Assembly (NCBI GenBank): GCA_050485385.1
Contig: JBJHBG010000027.1
Coordinates: 1 to 45,729, forward strand
Direction: 5' to 3'
Source of the DNA: RECO01 sp050485385
GTDB lineage: Bacteria; Pseudomonadota; Alphaproteobacteria; Geminicoccales; Geminicoccaceae
DNA length: 45,729 bases
In this document: positions 1 through 7,905 of the stretch, in pieces
Layout: every line of letters begins with the position of its first letter
Numbering within the stretch: the first letter of the stretch is position 1
The notes under the pieces: model-generated
Databases searched by the model: none
Told to the model about the DNA's origin: nothing
What the model saw: the letters and a program-made list of their open reading frames with translations, nothing else
Program-made: the position numbers and the translations under genes

Positions 1-90
1 GCCCCGCGCTGCACCACGGGCTCTTGCACCCCAGGGGGCCACGGGCTCCCGTCCACCACGAGCCTCGCCGACACCGCGTCGGCAGGCAAC

Positions 91-130
91 GGCAAGATAC
101 AAGGGGGCCGAACGCCCCCTGCACCTTGCC
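91..130 (-). terminator. Long imperfect hairpin downstream of the TctC-like gene
   Basis: The arms AGGGGGC (102-108) and GCCCCCT (114-120) form a perfect 7-bp stem around a 5-nt loop. The outer arms 91-100 and 121-130 extend it (GGCAAG pairs with CTTGCC) with two A/C mismatches and one bulged A at 101. It begins 24 nt past the stop codon of the minus-strand receptor gene, where a terminator is expected. There is no clear T-run on either side, so it may act with Rho or only as an mRNA 3' stabiliser. Nothing else is recognisable in 1-153. Confidence 0.55.
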
Positions 131-153
131 TGCGCCCGATGGGCGGCGCTGCA

Positions 154-1110
154 CTAGCGGATCTCCGCCGCCACCTCCTTCAGCCGGTTCAGCACGTCGC
201 GGGCGTCCTCGTCGGCGTCGGCGCCGGAGACCCAGTAGTGGTCGAGCGAGTTCTCGCGGAAATAGGCCTGGATCTCCTCGTCCATGAAGGCTTCGCCCAG
301 CGCTTCGGCGAGGATGTCGACGTGCGCTTGCGGGGTACCGGCCGGGGCGATCCACCAATTGGGGTTGGCCCAGACCACGTCGTAGCCGAGTTCGCTGGCG
401 GTCGGCACGTCGGGCAGCGTCTCGATGCGGTTGGGGCCGAAGAAGACCAGTGCCCGCAGCCCCGGCCCGGCGGTCTCCCAGCCGAGGAACTCGGACGCGG
501 CGAACAGCGCGATGTCGGCGTTGCCGCCAGCGAGCATGGTCAGGCGATCCGAACCGCTGCTCGCCTGCACCTTGCGGGTCTCGATGCCGGCCTCCTGGGC
601 CAGAAGCGCGCCGACGAAGTGCGGGATGGTGCCGATACCGATGACCTCGACCAGGCTGCGGGGCTCGTCCTTCAAATGCTGGACCAGCTCGTCGAGCGTC
701 TCGAAGCCCGAATCCTGCCGCACGCTCCAGACCGGGCTGCCGCCGCCGGTGTAGCCGATGGAGACGAAATCCTCCGGCCCGTAGTCGATGATCTCCATCG
801 CGTTGGCGATCAGCATCTGATGGTGCCAGTGGACGACGGTGTGACCGTCGCGGTCGCCCGCGAGCGCTTCCTGTGCCGCCACCGCACCGCCGCCGCCCGG
901 CATGTTGACGATGACCAGCGGCTGCGGCAGGAGGCTGCGCTCCTCGATCTTGGCGGCGAGCATCCGCGCCACGGTGTCGGTGCGGCCGCCGGGGGTGAAG
1001 CCGACGATCACGCGGATCGGCTTGTCGGGAAAGGCCTCGACCTTCACCGGCAGGGCGGTCATGGCGAAGGCGACGGCGATCACGGCGATACCGAGGGTCT
1101 TGGGGGTCAT
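154..1110 (-). CDS. Tripartite tricarboxylate transporter (TctC/Bug) substrate-binding protein
   Basis: A periplasmic solute receptor of the TctC/Bug family, 318 aa, the usual length. Residues 1-26 are a signal peptide (MTPKTLGIAVIAVAFAMTAL, ending near VEA). The mature part opens with the family signature FPDKPIRVIVGFTPGGRTD, and the family-typical LPDVPTASELGYDVVW segment is near the C-terminus. These proteins bind carboxylates and normally deliver them to the membrane proteins TctA and TctB. Neither is encoded here and a hairpin follows the gene, so it looks like an orphan receptor. Its ATG overlaps the stop of the upstream lacI-type gene as ATGA, implying translational coupling. I chose this ATG over upstream in-frame starts because it opens the signal peptide. 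The ligand cannot be read from the sequence. Confidence 0.9.
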   Translation of the reverse strand: MTPKTLGIAVIAVAFAMTALPVKVEAFPDKPIRVIVGFTPGGRTDTVARMLAAKIEERSLLPQPLVIVNMPGGGGAVAAQEALAGDRDGHTVVHWHHQMLIANAMEIIDYGPEDFVSIGYTGGGSPVWSVRQDSGFETLDELVQHLKDEPRSLVEVIGIGTIPHFVGALLAQEAGIETRKVQASSGSDRLTMLAGGNADIALFAASEFLGWETAGPGLRALVFFGPNRIETLPDVPTASELGYDVVWANPNWWIAPAGTPQAHVDILAEALGEAFMDEEIQAYFRENSLDHYWVSGADADEDARDVLNRLKEVAAEIR

Positions 1111-2216
1111 GCGACGGTCTCCCTGAACGTTTCGGTTTCTTGGTCGGCTGGGTTGCGTGCCGTGCTGGCACGGGCGACGAGGCTGGCGTCGAAGGTGCGC
1201 CGGATGGGCGGCGCGCCGTCGATACGGGCGAGCAGCACCTCCGCCGCGGCGTGGCCGATGGCGGCCCGCGGCGGTCGGATGGTCGAGAGCGACGGCGTCA
1301 GACACGCGGCGGCCTCGTTGTCGCCGAAGCCGACGACGCCGACGTCGGCGGGTACACGGCGGCCCTGCCGTGCGAGGCCGCGCAGCACGCCGAAGGCGAT
1401 GACGTCGCTGTTGCAGACGATGCCGTCGACCTCGGGATGGCGGTCGAGCAGCCGGCCGAGGAGGGTCTCGCCGAGGTCCGCCGAACCGCCGTCGCTGGCG
1501 GTCGTGACCACCGGCTCGATGTCGGCCGCGGCGACCGTGGCAAGGAAGCCGTCACGGCGACGCTGGGCGCGGTGGTCGTGCGGGCGGACGCTGCCGACGA
1601 AAGCGAGCCGGCCGTAGCCCCGGTCCAGAAGATGCGCGGCCTGGGCCGTGCCGATCGCCACGTGGTCCATGCCGACGGCGGAATCGATGCAACGGTCGGA
1701 GGCTTCCCACAGCTCGACCACGGGCCGCCCGGAGCGCTGCAACAGCTCGACAGCGCGGGGATGATGGTCGAGGCCGATCAGCGCGATCGCCGCCGGCTGC
1801 CAACTGAGCATCGCCCGGACCAGCCGCAGCTCCTCGTCCGGGCGGTAGTCGCTGTTGCCGAGCATGACGCTGAAGCCGGCCCGCGCGAGCGCGGCCTGGA
1901 GCGCGTCGATCAGCGCCGCGAACTCGGAATAGAACAGCGAGGTGACGACCACCCCGACCACACCGGAACGGGAGCCGGCAAGGCCGCCGGCGAGGCGGTT
2001 GGGGACGTAGCCGACCTCGTCGAGCAGCGCCTCGATCCGGCGCAGAAGCTCCGGCCGGACGGTCTGCGGGGCACGGATGGCGCGCGACACGGTGTTGACC
2101 GAGACGCCGGCACGCGTCGCGACGTCCTTCAGCCGCACCCGAGAGCCAACCGTCGCCGCTGCGATCCGGTCGTCCGGGGGGGGCTCCTGCACGCTGCCTT
2201 CGACCATGACGAGCAT
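1107..2216 (-). CDS. LacI/GalR family transcriptional regulator
   Basis: A 369-aa repressor-type regulator with the normal LacI layout. Residues about 27-75 form the N-terminal helix-turn-helix and hinge (VRLKDVATRAGVSVNTVSRA). A periplasmic-binding-protein-like effector domain runs from about 85 (SGVVGVVVTSLFYSEFAALI) and includes the late motif VGVVGFGDNEAAACLTPSLS. The domain sequence resembles the GntR/gluconate branch of the family, which suggests a sugar-acid effector (inference). Two ATGs, at 2216 and 2207, are both possible starts; the conserved domain begins well after either. Its stop overlaps the start of the TctC-like receptor, so regulator and receptor are co-transcribed. A palindromic operator-like site just upstream suggests autoregulation. 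Confidence 0.9.
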   Translation of the reverse strand: MLVMVEGSVQEPPPDDRIAAATVGSRVRLKDVATRAGVSVNTVSRAIRAPQTVRPELLRRIEALLDEVGYVPNRLAGGLAGSRSGVVGVVVTSLFYSEFAALIDALQAALARAGFSVMLGNSDYRPDEELRLVRAMLSWQPAAIALIGLDHHPRAVELLQRSGRPVVELWEASDRCIDSAVGMDHVAIGTAQAAHLLDRGYGRLAFVGSVRPHDHRAQRRRDGFLATVAAADIEPVVTTASDGGSADLGETLLGRLLDRHPEVDGIVCNSDVIAFGVLRGLARQGRRVPADVGVVGFGDNEAAACLTPSLSTIRPPRAAIGHAAAEVLLARIDGAPPIRRTFDASLVARASTARNPADQETETFRETVA

Positions 2217-2223
2217 TCCAGTT

Positions 2224-2240
2224 AGCGTTGCGTTAACGCT
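2224..2240. promoter_or_regulatory. Operator-like palindrome upstream of the lacI-type gene
   Basis: AGCGTT (2224-2229) and AACGCT (2235-2240) are inverted arms. The right part also makes a perfect 10-bp palindrome, GCGTTAACGC (2230-2239). It lies 8-24 nt upstream of the regulator ATG, where an autoregulatory LacI-family operator would sit. The centre is TTAA rather than the CG common in this family, which lowers certainty. Confidence 0.45.
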
Positions 2241-2261
2241 CACTTTCGATCCCTGCCGCGT

Positions 2262-2709
2262 TACGCACGGTCGGGCAAGCGTTTTCTCGTCACCGGGCAG
2301 GCGCGCGCGAGGCCATCCGGTCGGACGATACCGACTTCGCCCGCGAGCGGCGGGCGCCCAAAGGAACCAGGCACTGCGCCGGGTCCACAGCCCACGCGCC
2401 TGCTCGCGGGTCGTGCGGTTCGCGTCGTCGTCGAGGGCGAGACCTCCGAGCATCGGTCGAGAGCCAGTAGAGCGCGACCCACGGGTTGTAGCTGGCAGCA
2501 CGGCTGGCGTCGGTGACGGTCTCGGCGTGGTCGCTGCTCTCGGCGCAGGTGGCGCGGATGCGGAACGGCCAGCGGTTGCCGACGAGAAGCCGGGTGATGG
2601 CCTCCAGCACGTCCACGTCGAGTGCGAGCCGAGCCTCCCGGGCGAGCTCGGTGACCGCTTCGGCTTGGCGGAGATCGCCTGCCGCACCGGCTGCTCGAGC
2701 CAGTCGCAC
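2262..2709 (-). pseudogene. Decayed YtcJ-type amidohydrolase (amidohydrolase_3 family), C-terminal remnant
   Basis: Three minus-strand reading frames, used one after another, read like the C-terminal part of YtcJ-like metal-dependent amidohydrolases. From 2709 to about 2461 the frame gives NRWPFRIRATCAESSDHAET and then TDASRAASYNPWVALYWL. These are normally far apart, so about 100 residues between DHAET and TDASRA are missing. From about 2450 a second frame continues with LGGLALDDDANRTTREQARG and a SAWF-type motif. A third frame near 2345-2262 continues with GIVRPDGLA. This is at least one internal deletion plus two frameshifts, and the N-terminal metal-binding part is absent. It is not functional. 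Family assignment is from remembered motifs, not from a search. It fills most of the gap 2217-2745. Confidence 0.75.
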
Positions 2710-2745
2710 GTGACCCGCGCGGTGACGGCGCGCCGATGGCTCGCT

Positions 2746-3642
2746 TCAGCGATCGAGGATGCGCCGCAGGCGCGGCGCCGCGAAGTCGACGAAGGCACGG
2801 ACCTTGGCTGCGGACCGCCGGCCCTCCGCGGTAACGAGGCTCACCGGGACCGGTGGCCGTTCGTAGTCGGCGAGCACGACGACGAGGCGCCCGGCCCGGA
2901 TGGGCTCGGCGACCTGGTAGATGGGCACGCGCGTCAGGCCGAACCCCTGGACCGCCGCATCGATCGCGGCGTCGGGGGCGCTCGTCCAGAGGCGGGCGCG
3001 GACGCGGACCGTGAGCGTGCGCCCCGCCTCGCTGAAGCTCCAGCCGTCTCCCGCCATCACGCTCGTCGCCGCGATCAATGTCTGCCGGTCGAGCGCGGTC
3101 GGGTGCTCCGGCACACCCTTGCGCGCGAGGTAGGCGGGCGCGCCGACGACGACCCGGCGGACGCGGCCGATCGGCACGGCGACGAGCGAGGTCGCGCGCA
3201 GCTCACCGATCCGGAGCGCCACGTCGATCCCCTCCTCGACGAGGTTCACCACCCGGTCGACGAGGTGCAGGCGAACGGCGATCTCGCCGTACGCGTCGAG
3301 GAAGGTCGGCAGCAAGGGCGCCACGTGCAGGCGCCCGAACTGCGTCGGCGCCGTCACCGTCAGCTCGCCGCGCGGCGTGGTGTGCCGCCCGCCGGCCGCG
3401 GCCTCGGCCTCGTCGAGCTCGGCGAGAATGCGGCGGCAGTCGGCAAGATAGGCGGCGCCGGTCTCGGTCAGCCGGACGCGCCGCGTCGTCCGCGTCAGCA
3501 GCCGAGCGCCGAGATGGGCCTCGAGCGCGGCGACCGCGCGCGTCACGGCCGGCGGCGACAGGTGCAGGGCGCGCGCCGCAGCAGCGAAGCCGCCACCGTC
3601 GGCGACGGCCGCGAAGGTGCGCATGGCGTGAAACCGATCCAC
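2746..3642 (-). CDS. LysR family transcriptional regulator
   Basis: A 298-aa LysR-type regulator of standard length. Residues 1-60 carry the winged helix-turn-helix (FAAAARALHLSPPAVTRAVA), followed by the linker helix and a type-2 periplasmic-binding effector domain from about residue 92 (GELTVTAPTQFGRLHVAPLL). The start is GTG at 3642, giving MDRFHAMRTF, the usual opening of this subgroup; ATG at 3624 is an internal alternative. It is divergent from a PPOX flavoprotein gene 106 bp away, the classic arrangement in which the LysR protein controls its neighbour and itself. The effector is unknown. Confidence 0.92.
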   Translation of the reverse strand: MDRFHAMRTFAAVADGGGFAAAARALHLSPPAVTRAVAALEAHLGARLLTRTTRRVRLTETGAAYLADCRRILAELDEAEAAAGGRHTTPRGELTVTAPTQFGRLHVAPLLPTFLDAYGEIAVRLHLVDRVVNLVEEGIDVALRIGELRATSLVAVPIGRVRRVVVGAPAYLARKGVPEHPTALDRQTLIAATSVMAGDGWSFSEAGRTLTVRVRARLWTSAPDAAIDAAVQGFGLTRVPIYQVAEPIRAGRLVVVLADYERPPVPVSLVTAEGRRSAAKVRAFVDFAAPRLRRILDR

Positions 3643-3681
3643 CGACCATTCCGCAAAACGAAATTATCTCTTGCGAACTAC

Positions 3682-3694
3682 CGGAATTCTTCCG
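3682..3694. promoter_or_regulatory. Inverted repeat in the LysR/PPOX divergent promoter region
   Basis: CGGAA-TTC-TTCCG is a perfect inverted repeat in the only AT-richer stretch between the divergent genes. It is flanked by two direct CGAACT copies (3674-3679 and 3693-3698). Position and symmetry fit a LysR-family binding site, though the canonical T-N11-A pattern was not tested further. Confidence 0.4.
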
Positions 3695-3748
3695 AACTGC
3701 CAATCGGTCCACGATCGCGCCATCGCTGCATCAGCGCGGAGAGGATCG

Positions 3749-4321
3749 ATGGCCCAAGCCTTCGCCGAGATCGCCTTCACCCCCGCCGTCAAGGCCGCAC
3801 AGGAGCGTCTGGGCTCGCGGGCGGCCTACGCCCGGCTCGAGGCGCCCGACGCACCGCGCCGTGACCGGCTGACCGACGCCGAAGCCGCCTTCATCGCCGC
3901 CCGCGACGGCTTCTATCAGGCGAGCGTCGGCGCCGATGGCTGGCCGTACGTCCAGTTTCGCGGCGGGCCCGCCGGCTTCCTGCGGGTCCTCGACGACAAG
4001 ACGCTCGCCTATGCCGACTTCCGCGGCAACCGCCAGTACCTCAGCGTCGGCAACGTCGCCGGCAACGACCGCGTCGCCTTGATCCTCATGGACTACGCGC
4101 GGCGGCGGCGCCTCAAGGTCTGGGGCCGCGTCCGTCTCGTCGAGGTCGCGGCCGACCCGAACCTCGCCGCGGCGCTCGCGGTGCCGGGCTACCGTGCGCG
4201 CATCGAACGGGCCGTCCTCGTCACGGTCGAGGCCTTCGACTGGAACTGCCCGCAGCACATCACCCCTCGCTTCACCGCCGACGAGTGGCAGGCGCTGGCA
4301 ACGGCCGCCGGCGCCCGCTGA
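3749..4321 (+). CDS. Pyridoxamine 5'-phosphate oxidase-family flavin-binding protein
   Basis: A 190-aa protein of the PPOX split-barrel family, which bind FMN, F420 or haem. The segment FYQASVGADGWPYVQFRGGP at residues about 53-72, then FLRVLDDKTLAYADFRGNRQ and a core of RVALILMDYARRRRLKVWGR, are typical of the FMN-binding members. The C-terminal WNCPQHITPRFT motif is a marker of this subgroup. The ATG at 3749 has GGAGAGG a few bases upstream and is preferred over earlier in-frame starts. It is divergent from a LysR gene that probably regulates it. The substrate is unknown; a general redox or detoxification role is inference. Confidence 0.85.
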   Translation: MAQAFAEIAFTPAVKAAQERLGSRAAYARLEAPDAPRRDRLTDAEAAFIAARDGFYQASVGADGWPYVQFRGGPAGFLRVLDDKTLAYADFRGNRQYLSVGNVAGNDRVALILMDYARRRRLKVWGRVRLVEVAADPNLAAALAVPGYRARIERAVLVTVEAFDWNCPQHITPRFTADEWQALATAAGAR

Positions 4322-4356
4322 CCGGGCGACCCTTCCGCCTGGTGGTCGTTTCGCCA

Positions 4357-4992
4357 TCAAGGGGTGATGGGGTTGCGCGCGTCGGTCATGACTTTGCCGC
4401 CGATGGCGACGAAGCAGCCACCGGCGGTGCGCTCGATCCAGTGCTTGGCGCCCTCGAAGCGGCGGACGACCGGGGCGGAGGACATGAACAGGCTGACCAT
4501 CGCGTACCAAAGGAAGGCGGAAGCGGCGACGAGGGCGATCATCAACGCCAGGAGCCAAGCGGGCGTCGCGGCGGTGACCGCCGTGGCGAAGACGCTGGCG
4601 AAGAGGACGATGGCCTTCGGGTTGGTCAGCGTGACCAAGAAGCCGAACAGGAGGGCGCGGCCACCCGAGGGCACGGGTGCTGCCGTGTCGACGACGATGG
4701 CCTCCGGTTTCGCGCGGAGCAGCCGCACGCCGAGATAGACGAGGTAGGCGCCGCCCAGGAGCCGCACGGCCCAGGTGAGCCACTGGTACTCGACGAGCAG
4801 GGCGGAGAGACCGAGCAGGCTGAGGCTGGCGTAGGTGGCAAGGCCGATGGTGACGCCCGTCGTGGTCAACAGGCCAGCGCGCGTGCCGGAGGTCATGGCC
4901 GAGCGTACCACCGCGACGAAGTCCGGCCCCGGCAGCAGCAGCGCCGGGATGAAGACGGCGAAGACGGTGATCAGCACGACGACCGGGTCCAT
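4357..4992 (-). CDS. LysE/RhtB family amino-acid exporter
   Basis: A 211-aa integral membrane protein with about six hydrophobic segments, the normal size for LysE/RhtB exporters. The N-terminal family signature is visible: IPALLLPGPDFVAVVRSAMT with the PGPD motif, followed by SGTRAGLLTTTGVTIGLATY. The TNPKA motif near residue 123 (FLVTLTNPKAIVLFASVF) is also characteristic. Members export amino acids or analogues such as homoserine, threonine or lysine; the substrate here is not predictable. It converges with the PPOX gene (35-bp gap) and diverges from the TPR gene (228-bp gap, in which I see no further gene). Confidence 0.92.
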   Translation of the reverse strand: MDPVVVLITVFAVFIPALLLPGPDFVAVVRSAMTSGTRAGLLTTTGVTIGLATYASLSLLGLSALLVEYQWLTWAVRLLGGAYLVYLGVRLLRAKPEAIVVDTAAPVPSGGRALLFGFLVTLTNPKAIVLFASVFATAVTAATPAWLLALMIALVAASAFLWYAMVSLFMSSAPVVRRFEGAKHWIERTAGGCFVAIGGKVMTDARNPITP

Positions 4993-5220
4993 GCGGAAGG
5001 CCCCCCGTTTGGGCGACGACGAGGATCGATGGCACGTTCGGCGGGCCGCTGCAACGTCGACCGTTACGCAGCATCGGCCGTTGGTGGTATCCTCGGTTGC
5101 GTCATCCTACACCCTGCCGGCCAACAGCGGAAACCGCTCCGTCGAATCGAACCGGGAGGGTCATTTTGCGACCTCTTTTCAATCGGTTGACGGTGAGGCG
5201 GCGGCAGGGGGAGTGGCTTC

Positions 5221-6873
5221 GTGGCGTACTACGATATCGACGTCTACGGCCGAAAGGTGACGACGACGTCACCGGAAGTGCAGCTTTGGTTCGATCGCGG
5301 CCTCGTCTGGACCTACGCCTACAACCACGAGGAGGCGGTGGCCTGCTTCACGCGGGCCACCGAGCACGACCCCGGTTGCGCGATGGCGCATTGGGGCGTC
5401 GCCTACGCCGTCGGCCCCAACTACAACCTGCCCTGGGAGCTGTTCGATCCCGCCGGCCGGGCGCAGGCCCTGGCCGCCGCCTTTGCCGCCACCGGCCGGG
5501 CGCTGGCGCTCGTGGACGGCGTGACCGCACCGGAGCGGGCGCTGATCGAGGCCCTGCCGGCGCGCTACCCGCAGGCAGAGCCGATCGAGGACCAGGGCCC
5601 CTGGAACGACGCCTTCACCGACGCGATGCGGGCGGCGCACTTGGCGCACCCCAGCGACCTGGAGATCGCCACCATCTTCGTCGAAGCGATCATGAACCGC
5701 ACGCCCTGGCGGATGTGGGACCTCGCCACCGGATGCGTCGCCGAGGGTGCCGGCACGGCCGAGGCGCGCGAGGTGCTGGAGCGGGCGATGCGGACGCAGC
5801 CCGAGGCGATGCGCCATCCGGGCATCCTCCACCTCTACGTCCACCTGATGGAGATGTCGCCCTTCCCGGAGCTGGCGCTGCAGGCCGGCGACGTGCTGCG
5901 CACGCTGGTGCCGGACGCGGGCCACCTGATCCACATGCCGACGCACATCGACGTGCTGTGCGGCCACTACCGCGACGTGCTGGTCGACAACCAGCGGGCC
6001 AGCGTGGCGGACCGCAAGTTCCTGGAGCGGGCGGGGCCGATGAACCTCTACTCGGCCTACCGCATCCACAACTACCACTTCGCCATCTACGGGGCGATGT
6101 TCCTCGGCCAGTACGCCCCGGCGCTCGCCGCCGCCGAGGAGTTGATTGCGACCACGCCCGAAGCCCTGTTGCGGCTGGAAACGCCACCGATGGCGGACTT
6201 CGTCGAGAGCTATCTGTCGATGAAGATGCACGTCTTCATCCGCTTCGGCAAATGGCGCGAGATCCTGGCCGAGCCCTTGCCGAGCGATCCGGCGCTCTAC
6301 TGCGTGACGGTCGCCAACATCCACTACGCCAAGGGCGTGGCCCACGCAGCACTCGGCGACGTGGCGGCGGCCGAACGGACGCAGGCGGCGTTCCTGGAGG
6401 CGAAGGCGCGGGTGCCCGAGAGCCGGCTCCTGCACAACAACACCTGTCAGGACCTGCTCGCCATCGCGGAGGCCATGCTCCGGGGCGAGATCGCCTACCG
6501 CAAGGGCGACGACGACGAAGCCTTCGCCCACCTCCGCCGCTCGGTCGCACTGGACGACGCGCTGCCCTACGACGAGCCCTGGGGCTGGATCCAGCCGACC
6601 CGCCACGCGCTCGGCGCCCTCTTGCTGGAACAGGGCCACCTCGCCGAGGCGGAGGCGGTCTACCGCGAGGATTTGGGCCTCGGCGGCACGCTCTCCCGCG
6701 CCACCATCCATCCCGACAACGTGTGGAGCCTGAAGGGCCTGCACGACTGCCTCGTCCGGCGCGGCGAGACGGGCGCCGAGGCGCGGTTGATCCGGCAGCG
6801 GCTCGACCTCGCGCTCGCCCGCGCCGACGTGCCGGTCGGCGCCTCCTGCTTCTGCGCGCGGGCCGCAGCCTAA
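5221..6873 (+). CDS. Tetratricopeptide-repeat protein, TTC38-like
   Basis: A 550-aa soluble protein built of TPR-like helical repeats. The first repeat is clear at residues about 29-64 (FDRGLVWTYAYNHEEAVACF, then AMAHWG), and further repeat-like segments run to the C-terminus (LLLEQGHLAEAEAVYREDLG). The overall sequence matches a bacterial family related to eukaryotic TTC38, with the conserved AHWGVAYAVGPNYNLPWE segment. No signal peptide or catalytic motif is seen, so a scaffold role is the only inference. The start is GTG at 5221 with GGGGGAG about 9 nt upstream. It ends CFCARAAA and converges with cydB 17 bp away. Confidence 0.85.
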   Translation: MAYYDIDVYGRKVTTTSPEVQLWFDRGLVWTYAYNHEEAVACFTRATEHDPGCAMAHWGVAYAVGPNYNLPWELFDPAGRAQALAAAFAATGRALALVDGVTAPERALIEALPARYPQAEPIEDQGPWNDAFTDAMRAAHLAHPSDLEIATIFVEAIMNRTPWRMWDLATGCVAEGAGTAEAREVLERAMRTQPEAMRHPGILHLYVHLMEMSPFPELALQAGDVLRTLVPDAGHLIHMPTHIDVLCGHYRDVLVDNQRASVADRKFLERAGPMNLYSAYRIHNYHFAIYGAMFLGQYAPALAAAEELIATTPEALLRLETPPMADFVESYLSMKMHVFIRFGKWREILAEPLPSDPALYCVTVANIHYAKGVAHAALGDVAAAERTQAAFLEAKARVPESRLLHNNTCQDLLAIAEAMLRGEIAYRKGDDDEAFAHLRRSVALDDALPYDEPWGWIQPTRHALGALLLEQGHLAEAEAVYREDLGLGGTLSRATIHPDNVWSLKGLHDCLVRRGETGAEARLIRQRLDLALARADVPVGASCFCARAAA

Positions 6874-6875
6874 AG

Positions 6876-6890
6876 CGAGGCGCGACCTCG
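6876..6890. terminator. Small hairpin between convergent TPR gene and cydB
   Basis: CGAGG (6876-6880) and CCTCG (6886-6890) pair around loop CGCGA and fill the whole 17-bp space between the two convergent stop codons. The stem is short and no T-run follows, so a bidirectional terminator is only suggested. Confidence 0.3.
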
Positions 6891-7901
6891 TCAGTCGTAG
6901 CGCAGCTCGCTCGCCTTGCCGCGGAAGACGGTATAGGCGAGCGCCGAGTAGAGCGCGATCACCGGCAGAACGAAGCAGGTGCCGACGAAGATGATCATCA
7001 GGCTTTCGGGCGCGGCGGCCGCTTCGTAGATGGTGAAGCGGTCGGGCACCACGTAGGGGTAGAAGGAGTAGGCGAGGCCGACGAACGCGAGGGTGATCAG
7101 CGTGGTCGAGCCGACGAAGGGGAGCCACGACCACGCGTCGCCCGGCTGCTGGCCCTGGCCGAGGCGCACCCACAGCAGACAGATCACGGCGGCCGACATC
7201 AAAGGCAGCGGCAGGAGCAGGAAGAACTCCGGCACCGAGAACCACTTGTCGAAGATGCGCGGGCTCACCAGCGGGCTCGCCAGCGAGATGGCGGCGACGC
7301 CGGCGGCGGCACCGGCGAGCCCCACGCGTGCCCAGCGATAGGCCGCCCGCTGCAGGTCGCCCTCCGCCTTGTAGATGAGCCAAGTGGCACCGTTGAAGAC
7401 GTAGCCGAGGGTGAGGCAGAGGGCGGTGAGCGTGGCGAAGGCGACCGAGGTGAAGGTCCACGCCAAGCCCATGACGTAGAGGCCGAGCATGAAGCCCTGG
7501 GCGAGTGACGTCATCAAGGAGCCTGCCAGGAAGGCGCGGTCCCAGACGCGCTTGCGGTCGGCCGGCGCCTTGGCGCGGAACTCGAAGGCGACCCCGCGCA
7601 GGATCAGCCCCACGAGCATGACGAAGACCGGCAGATAGAGGGCCGTCAGGATGGTGCCGTGGGCGACCGGAAAGGCGACCAGCAGCAGTCCCACCGCCAG
7701 CACGAGCCAAGTCTCGTTCGCATCCCAGAACGGGCCGATCGAGGCGACCATGGTGTCGCGGTGCTCGGGCGCCGCCACGGCGAACAGCACGCCGACGCCG
7801 AGATCGAACCCGTCGAGGACGACGTAGACCAGGATCGCCGTGCCCATCAGGGCGGCGAAGGCGAGCGGCAGCCAGATGTCGGGGTCGCCGAACAGGTCCA
7901 T
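6891..7901 (-). CDS. cydB: Cytochrome bd-type ubiquinol oxidase subunit II
   Basis: Subunit II of a bd-type quinol oxidase, 336 aa with about eight to nine membrane segments. Family motifs include VVLDGFDLGVGVLF (residues 27-40) and GPFWDANETWLVLAVGLLLV (about 56-75), found in CydB/CioB, plus an RGVAFEFRAKA segment. It partners CydA to reduce oxygen to water using quinol electrons in the cytoplasmic membrane. It starts 4 bp after the cydA stop, so the two are co-translated. No small CydX-like ORF is evident between its stop and the convergent TPR gene. Confidence 0.96.
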   Translation of the reverse strand: MDLFGDPDIWLPLAFAALMGTAILVYVVLDGFDLGVGVLFAVAAPEHRDTMVASIGPFWDANETWLVLAVGLLLVAFPVAHGTILTALYLPVFVMLVGLILRGVAFEFRAKAPADRKRVWDRAFLAGSLMTSLAQGFMLGLYVMGLAWTFTSVAFATLTALCLTLGYVFNGATWLIYKAEGDLQRAAYRWARVGLAGAAAGVAAISLASPLVSPRIFDKWFSVPEFFLLLPLPLMSAAVICLLWVRLGQGQQPGDAWSWLPFVGSTTLITLAFVGLAYSFYPYVVPDRFTIYEAAAAPESLMIIFVGTCFVLPVIALYSALAYTVFRGKASELRYD

Positions 7902-7905
7902 GACA

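Noticed and set aside
2290..2709. A genuine 139-aa gene
   Set aside because: Its sequence is a joined fragment of an amidohydrolase whose continuation lies in other frames, so it is a remnant.
5269..7710. Long antisense frame over the TPR gene and cydB
   Set aside because: Arg/His-rich shadow of two well-supported genes; no recognisable domain.
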